Part shown: positions 60,803-64,000 of the stretch, one piece after another
Layout of the letters: every line of letters starts with the position of its first letter
Position numbering within the stretch: the stretch's first letter is position 1
Source of the DNA: Antedon mediterranea
Taxonomy: Eukaryota; Echinodermata; Crinoidea; Comatulida; Antedonidae
DNA: 64,000 nucleotides
Direction: 5' to 3'
Assembly (NCBI RefSeq): GCF_964355755.1
Contig: NC_092677.1
Span: 5,957,001-6,021,000, forward strand
Made by a program: the position numbers and the translations under genes
The notes under the pieces: generated by a model
Seen by the model: the letters and a program-made list of their open reading frames with translations, nothing else
Databases searched by the model: none
Told to the model about the DNA's origin: nothing

Positions 60803-62468
60803 TTTTTTTAGACCGTTTTTTTTTCATGAATATTTGAAAATGAAACCAAAAAGTTAAGTAACTATGTTGGGACTTTAATGGGAGTTTTATCAAATGGGTA
60901 TCATTAAAACCTTTCAGCGCAAATGATTACTGCAAGTATCAAATGGTTAGTGTAGTCAGTTCAGCACACGTGAAAGTGTATTATCATTTTCGAATTTAGT
61001 CACCTCTTCATAATCCCTTTTTCCTTATTTTGTGTAATCTTATAACCGCAGATTTTAGCCTGACCACCTAAACGGAATGAAAATATGTATAAAAAAATGT
61101 TGATAATTTACTTAATTTTAACTTATGTGGGCCTACATAAAGTACAGTTATGCCAGATTGGAGCAAACATTTGACCAACTACTATTAAGAACAATTCAAA
61201 ATTTGAATTTTTATTTTGTAAAATTATTTTAAAAATTCAACTACTCTATAATACGGTATGGAATGATGGCCATGTTCTATACCCTATTAAGGTATATTTA
61301 TCACATGACCTCATGACCTCTCTGTTTGTCGATACCTTAGATTGTGCGCTACACTACAAAGTTTATAATTTAAAATAAGTTACATTTCAGCGGATTATCA
61401 ATCTACTGAATCAAAATGTATATATTTACAGAAATCATTCTCGGCTTCTGAGCTCTTACTTAATCAAGAGACTTATAGTCCTTGGTTTAATACTTCAATA
61501 TTTATTTTATGAACGCAATACATCAAAATGTATTATATGTGCTAATATTTCAAGTCACTCGCATAAAATATATTTCAAATAAGTATAGGAATGTAACAAT
61601 TGGAATAAAAATACAGTAACATTCCTTATAATTTATGCTATAAAACTGTAATATCAATGAAATGGTTTGCTTGTGTGATTCAGTTTAAATTATCTTATAA
61701 TTAACAGCAATGGTTTATAGCCAATGACAAAACATTAGGCAAATTTCCTAAATTATGTGAATTAATTCACTATCACATCCTTCATAAAAAGTGGCAATCC
61801 TTAAACATACACATACACAAGATGACCATAACATAAACAATGTCTTGCACAAGTCTTGTCAGTTGAGTAGTTTTGTGGTTTTTTTTTATGACATCTGACA
61901 TGATTTTAACCCAGGATTTTGTGAATGTTACATCAGGGGTCTTCTTAACCTCACATCTTGATCATAAAGGAAAGAGTTTTTTCCAGTAATGCTTTACTTC
62001 TAGCATGTCCTAAACATGCGTCAGGAACTAAGGCATTATATGTAAAACTGTGTCCGGTCTTCATGATTGGCCAAGGTGTCAATACAGTGGCGGCAGTGCA
62101 AGCCGCATCAATAAAACCAGCAGAGGTTCAACGCTCTCCTTGATCATAGTTCTAGTAGTAGAACAAGTCTCTTCAGATAAAAACTTAAAACTAGTCCAGT
62201 GTCTTGTTATGTGTGAACACAGTGCATCTACTGGAAGAGTAGGGTTCATCTCAGTTATTCAGTGTCATGGGTTCATAGAAGACCTAATCTGAATTTGCTC
62301 AAATTGAGAATGAATATTACCAAGCACAAACAAACGCTCAGCCCGTAGAAGTTGTTTCATGGTGAAAAAAAGCAGGTTTAGAAAAATTCAAATTGTCCAA
62401 TCAAGTTAACAGCGGGACTATTTACAGATATGTCGCGGTATTGACTGGTAAAAAAATATTTGTTTTCT
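60803..62468. other. No clear gene between TEN1 satellite and ankyrin gene
   Basis: Mostly AT-rich. The stretch 61950-62290 has more balanced composition and overlapping open frames on the plus strand (e.g. PVFMIGQGVNTVAAVQAA), but no splice sites or recognised family; it may be an old repeat. Confidence 0.4.
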
Positions 62469-62498
62469 TTAAGATCTTCCAGCCAAAATGTTTCTCAC
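62469..62498 (-). CDS. Possible terminal exon of the ankyrin gene
   Basis: A long pyrimidine tract and AAG precede a phase-0 frame VRNILAGRS then stop. Phase matches the upstream donor at 62722, giving ...NPRNHLL-VRNILAGRS. It is very short, so only the acceptor and phase support it. Confidence 0.3.
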   Translation of the reverse strand: MRNILAGRS

Positions 62499-62599
62499 CT
62501 TAAAAAAAAATATATGAAAGAAATATGTTATATGAAAAGTATAATTTTGTTTAATATACATCGCCACAAAATCATTGTATCAGGCTAAACAAAGTCTGC

Positions 62600-62710
62600 T
62601 TAAAGATGTAATGTCCCCCAAAAACACGACAACTGAAGATTAATTAAAAAAAGACTGAATAGGCCATCTCACAGTTTTAATAATGTTAATCACTTAACCT
62701 ATGACATTAA
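62600..62710. mobile_element. MITE family B, left-end fragment
   Basis: TAAAGATGTAATGTCCCCC followed by GAATAGGCCATCTCACAGTT and AATGTTAATCACTTA matches the left part of 26109-26463. The right end is missing. Confidence 0.75.
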
Positions 62711-62721
62711 ACATGACTTAC

Positions 62722-62997
62722 AAGTAAATGATTTCGTGGATTTAGCCCAATAGCCTTTTCCTTCTCAACATTCTCCTTGCTGACATCAGCGCCATTTCTC
62801 ATCAGTCGTCGAACAATTTCCACAATCAAGGCCTCATCAGTTTTGAGACCAACAGCAAGATGAAGGGGCGTGCATTGGCTAAACGTTCCCTTATTCACGC
62901 ACTCCGACGTTTGGTCGTGTTCTAAAATAAGGTCGATGAGGTCAAGTTTGAGATTCTCTACTGCATAGTGGAGTGGAGTTTTGCCACTTTTGCCATC
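62722..62997 (-). CDS. Ankyrin gene exon (downstream)
   Basis: 276 nt, exactly 92 codons, phase 0 at both ends; acceptor GTTAATAG, donor CTT|GTAAGT. Encodes one full ankyrin repeat and a second with an extended helix, then KEKAIGLNPRNHLL. Confidence 0.88.
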
Positions 62998-63329
62998 CTA
63001 TTAACATAAAAAAACAAGTAAATTAATTACGGTAATACATGTACAGATAATTTTAATATTTTTTGTTGTAAGTTCATAGGCCTACCCATAAATAATTTAG
63101 TACACATAATACAATATATGCAAGGCCTTAGGTTTACAAAAAGTACTAGTTTTATGGTTTATGTTGACCTCTGACCTTACCTGTCCTGTGGTTGACGCAT
63201 TCATAAAGAAGAGCAGCTCAACTAATTCTTTATTCCAAACCTGCACCTGAGATGCACACTGAGAATCTGCTGTGAACACCGTCTCTGTTTTCCCATGATG
63301 CTCAATAGCATAGTGGAGTGCTGTTTTTC
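62722..63329 (-). CDS. Ankyrin-repeat protein, partial gene (exons 63181-63329 and 62722-62997)
   Basis: Two minus-strand exons with consensus sites join in phase 0. The first (phase 1 start) encodes KTALHYAIEHH and ELVELLFFMNAS; the second encodes GKTPLHYAVENLKLDLIDLI and CTPLHLAVGLKTDEALIVEI followed by RRLMRNGADVSKEN. These are ankyrin TPLHxA helices and xLLxxGADV turns, so at least three repeats are present. Ankyrin repeats mediate protein binding; no catalytic domain is visible and the family member is not recognised. The 5' part lies beyond the right edge: the window ends in ...GAAG|GTATTAAG on the minus strand, which could be the donor of the preceding exon. The 3' end may be the small exon at 62469. 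Confidence 0.85.
63181..63329 (-). CDS. Ankyrin gene exon (upstream)
   Basis: 149 nt; acceptor ATTTTAG, donor CAG|GTAAGG. Starts phase 1, ends phase 0. Contains one clear ankyrin helix pair with a longer than usual loop (TETVFTADSQCASQVQVW) before ELVELLFF. Confidence 0.85.
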
Positions 63330-63552
63330 CTAAAATATTCAACATTCATAATAACCAAAATGAGAAATCACACTTTTGTAGTATTTTGTTTCTAGCTTCT
63401 TAGAGGGCAGTATAATACATTGTAACATACATAATGAATTTACACTATCGTCTAATCCAATGGAATGTTTCCTGTACTTTCAACATCTAGTTAACTATCA
63501 ATTAATTCTAAATTTTTCTCTATATTGTACAGTGGCCCATTTCAAAACTATA

Positions 63553-63823
63553 AGGGCGTGTGACGCAGTGTGTTGGTCATTTGACTACTGATCGTGAGAT
63601 CTAGGTTCAAATCCAACTCTTGCTGCATTGCTTGTATCCTTAGGCAAGACACTTTACTTGTGTTTTCCTCTCTCCACCCAGGTGTATAAATGGGTACCCA
63701 GTTAGATCAATGTATGTTTCCATATGTGTTTGAAAAAAAAAATGACTGGGGTAAAGTAATAATGTTCAGTGCTTAGCGGTTTCACAACATTAGGCGCTAA
63801 ATAAATCCAGGATATTATTATTA
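63553..63823 (+). mobile_element. tRNA-derived SINE, full length
   Basis: The head has box A-like TGACGCAGTGTGTTGG and box B GGTTCAAATCC at tRNA spacing. The body contains TTGTATCCTTAGGCAAGACA, CTCTCTCCACCCAGGTGTAT and AAATGGGTACCCAG, and the tail ends TATTATTATTA. This order (tRNA head, conserved body, short tandem tail) is that of a retrotransposed SINE. It lies in the intron upstream of the ankyrin exon. The fragment at 9374 is a relative. Confidence 0.85.
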
Positions 63824-64000
63824 ATCCTTCAAGATTAGACCTTTAATTTTAACATTCATTATCTTATATAATATACATAATACAGGACCTAGCATAACAG
63901 TCCTAATCTTTCCAGGAAAGCCAGTGTGGACTTCACAGAAAAGTAACATTGTAGAGTAATTTGTCATCAAATAGTGAACATGAAATGTCTTAATACCTTC

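Overview
The window is AT-rich (roughly two thirds A+T by eye) nuclear DNA of an animal. It has split genes with GT-AG introns, short exons far apart, many microsatellites, MITE-like and SINE-like repeats, and no operon-like coding. The palindrome TAGGCCTA and its AGGCCTAC/GTAGGCCT variants recur dozens of times. Together with the repeat families and the invertebrate-like TEN1, this suggests a marine invertebrate, perhaps a deuterostome such as an echinoderm. That assignment is an inference.

Three genes can be read with confidence. (1) A minus-strand gene ends at 16042 and can be followed exon by exon up to 28809. Ten exons join in frame into about 525 residues: an N-terminal cysteine-containing region, three Ig-like domains, one fibronectin type III domain, a short stalk, and a hydrophobic C-terminus with no cytoplasmic tail that looks like a GPI-anchor signal. 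Nine of the ten exons start in phase 1, and the coding frame closes exactly. A 69-nt exon candidate (32759-32827) and a signal-peptide exon (55490-55556) have compatible phases and may be its 5' end. (2) On the plus strand, 56598-57746, two exons encode a 120-residue homologue of TEN1, the small OB-fold subunit of the CST telomere-maintenance complex. (3) At the right edge on the minus strand are two clear ankyrin-repeat exons (63181-63329 and 62722-62997) of a gene that enters from beyond the window, with a possible last exon at 62469-62498. A further signal-peptide exon on the minus strand (10046-10106) may start a fourth gene that runs off the left edge.

Layout. 1-10 kb is gene-poor and holds microsatellites (GAT/GAG arrays at 4.95 and 6.9 kb), tRNA-like repeats and a long perfect hairpin. 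10-16 kb holds the isolated signal exon, a MITE and GACAGACC repeats. 16-29 kb is the Ig/FN3 gene, with a retroelement fragment and MITEs in its introns. 29-55 kb is a long non-coding stretch with several small tandem duplications, an inverted-repeat block and MITEs. 55.5-58 kb holds the signal exon and TEN1, divergently arranged. 58.7-59.3 kb is a 16-bp satellite that is open in all three forward frames. 59.3-62.4 kb has no recognised gene. 62.4-64 kb holds the ankyrin gene and a tRNA-derived SINE.

The genes do not form a visible pathway. The most notable content is the fully reconstructable Ig/FN3 surface protein, the compact TEN1, the TAGGCCTA enrichment and the frame-independent 16-bp satellite.
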